Assembly: GCA_003133745.1 (NCBI GenBank)
Contig: PKZD01000015.1
Coordinates: forward strand, 8,909-53,368
Direction: 5' to 3'
Source: Candidatus Tyrphobacter aquilonaris
GTDB lineage: Bacteria > Vulcanimicrobiota > Vulcanimicrobiia > Vulcanimicrobiales > Vulcanimicrobiaceae
DNA: 44,460 nucleotides
Each line of letters opens with the position of its first letter. Position 1 is the stretch's first letter. The translations under genes and the position numbers were made by a program. Of this stretch, positions 43,321-44,460 are shown piece after piece. The notes beneath the pieces are model-generated. The model searched no databases. It saw only the letters and a program-made list of their open reading frames with translations, and was not told where the DNA came from.

Positions 43321-44460
43321 TTGCTCGAGATGCGCGGAATCGCCAAGGCATTTCCGGGCGTCCAAGCGCTCACCGACGTGTCGCTGACACTCGAACGCGG
43401 GGAAGTCCTCGCGCTCGTCGGCGAAAACGGCGCGGGAAAATCGACGCTGATGAAGATTCTCGCGGGCGGTCTCGCGGCCGACGCAGGGGCGATCCTCGTC
43501 GAGGGCCGCGAGGTCAAGATCGACGCGCCGCGCACCGCGGAACGCCTGGGCATCGGCATGATCTACCAGGAGTTCACGCTCGTTCCGCATCTGAGCGCGG
43601 TCGAGAACCTCGTGCTCGGCAACGAGCCGACGCGGCGCGGACTTCTCGACCTCCGTGCCGCGCGCGAGCAGGCGAAGCGCGTCTTCGACGAGTTGGGCAT
43701 CGGCATACCGCTCGACGTGCCCGTCGCACAACTCTCGGTCGGGCAGCAGCAGCTCGTCGAAATCGCCAAAGTGCTCGCGAAGCAGGCGAGGATCATCGTG
43801 ATGGACGAGCCGACAGCGGCGCTGACGGAAAATGAGATCGAGCGGCTCTTCACGCTCGTCAAGAAGTTGAGAAATGCGGGAAACGGCGTCATCTACATCT
43901 CTCATCGGCTCGACGAGTTGCCGCGCATCGCCGATCGCGTGACGATTCTGCGCGACGGTCGCGTGATCGAAACGCGCCCGCAGCAAAGTTTTTCGCACGA
44001 CGACATCGTGAGCGCGATGGTGGGACGGCGCCTCGACGCGCACTTTCCCGATCTCCCACCGATTGCGCCGGGCGCGCCGGTCGTCCTCGACGTGCGCGGC
44101 CTGCTGCGTCCCCCCGCCGTCAACGGCGTCTCGTTCCAAGTGCGTGCGGGCGAGATCGTGAGTTTCGCGGGGCTCGTTGGGGCGGGGCGTACGGAGATCC
44201 TGCGCGCCGTCGCGGGCGCCGACGTGCCGCGCGGCGGCGAAATCGCGATCGACGGCCGAACGACGCGCATCCGCTCGCCGATCGACGGCATCGCCGCCGG
44301 TATCGCCTTCATCACCGAGGACCGCAAGGCGCAGGGGCTCGTTCTCGGCATGACCGTTCGCGAGAACGTGACGCTCGCCCATCTCGCGCAGTTCGTGAAC
44401 CGCATGCTCATGATCGATCGTCCGCGTGAAACGGCGGCGACGCAGCGCATGATCGGCGAG
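43321..44460 (+). CDS. Ribose-type ABC transporter ATPase (RbsA-like), cut by the window edge
   Basis: A double-ATPase sugar importer subunit; 380 residues are visible. The first nucleotide-binding domain has Walker A GENGAGKSTLM, signature LSVGQQQLVEIAK and Walker B IIVMDEPTAAL. A second domain begins near VLDVRGLLRPP with AGLVGAGRTEILRAVAG and FITEDRKAQGL, the characteristic degenerate second site. The start is unsettled: TTG 43321 lies at the first beta strand (LLEMRGIAKAFPG), while ATG 43330 would shave that strand. GGAAAGG (43292-43298) is too far upstream for either but 7 bases before an ATC at 43306. It would form one transporter with the preceding binding protein; permease genes probably follow. 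Confidence 0.88.
   Translation, partial: MLEMRGIAKAFPGVQALTDVSLTLERGEVLALVGENGAGKSTLMKILAGGLAADAGAILVEGREVKIDAPRTAERLGIGMIYQEFTLVPHLSAVENLVLGNEPTRRGLLDLRAAREQAKRVFDELGIGIPLDVPVAQLSVGQQQLVEIAKVLAKQARIIVMDEPTAALTENEIERLFTLVKKLRNAGNGVIYISHRLDELPRIADRVTILRDGRVIETRPQQSFSHDDIVSAMVGRRLDAHFPDLPPIAPGAPVVLDVRGLLRPPAVNGVSFQVRAGEIVSFAGLVGAGRTEILRAVAGADVPRGGEIAIDGRTTRIRSPIDGIAAGIAFITEDRKAQGLVLGMTVRENVTLAHLAQFVNRMLMIDRPRETAATQRMIGE

Overview
This is a gene-dense, high-GC stretch of a bacterial chromosome, and no gap between genes is longer than about 150 bases. Several features point to a diderm cell envelope: a TonB-dependent receptor, many lipoproteins and a solute-binding lipoprotein. The mix of a class 1B pyrDK operon, DUF1800/DUF1501 proteins, a DUF5679 zinc ribbon, HemQ-type coproheme decarboxylase and a split leucine-degradation locus fits an uncultivated soil-type phylum such as Candidatus Eremiobacterota/Vulcanimicrobiota (WPS-2). 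That placement is inference and of low confidence. I see no rRNA, tRNA, insertion sequence, prophage or CRISPR array.

Layout. 1-8042: leucine catabolism on the minus strand (liuC-liuD-lipase-liuE, and liuB plus a Fur-family regulator further right). It is split by a plus-strand cassette of cytochrome b, a molybdopterin lipoprotein and a secreted protein. 8143-15472: exported hydrolases (DUF1800, DUF1501, phospholipase C/acid phosphatase, HAD acid phosphatase) and a TonB receptor whose promoter carries TTAGG/CCTAA operators. 15595-16401: a metallo-beta-lactamase-fold enzyme. 16398-21974: a regulatory island. An ECF sigma factor, an anti-sigma-like membrane protein, a response regulator and a histidine kinase form one minus-strand operon, flanked by two exported beta-repeat proteins. 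22050-22190: a 46-aa gene with its own promoter. 22333-27956: the operon pyrK-pyrD-pyrF-pyrE-hisC-GNAT-AI-2E family transporter, with every junction overlapping. 27951-32266 (minus): dprA, argS and a membrane glycosyltransferase-like protein. 32397-35389 (plus): DUF5679, nrdR, dut, panE-like and hemQ. 35338-36729 (minus): a polytopic membrane protein. 36814-37299 (plus): a secreted protein. 37306-40400 (minus): an Ada-like methyltransferase, a PF09859-type dioxygenase and comM. 40493-44460 (plus): an MFS sugar transporter and the start of a ribose-type ABC transporter.

The most interesting structure is a small ECF-sigma regulon that can be read directly. A perfect palindrome, TGTTTCGAAACA (20496-20507), supplies back-to-back -35 elements for two divergent promoters of SigW type: GAAAC-N17-CGTA towards the sigma operon and GAAAC-N16-CGTA towards the DUF4097-like operon. 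The full form TGAAAC-N16-CGTA recurs about 16 kb away, 22 bases before the start codon of the secreted protein at 36814. This suggests one envelope-stress sigma factor, wired to a two-component system, controlling itself and at least two exported proteins.

A second cross-gene pattern is that three exported proteins from families that usually use the Tat pathway carry a single-arginine variant of the signal motif (R-G/Q-x-F-L/I).
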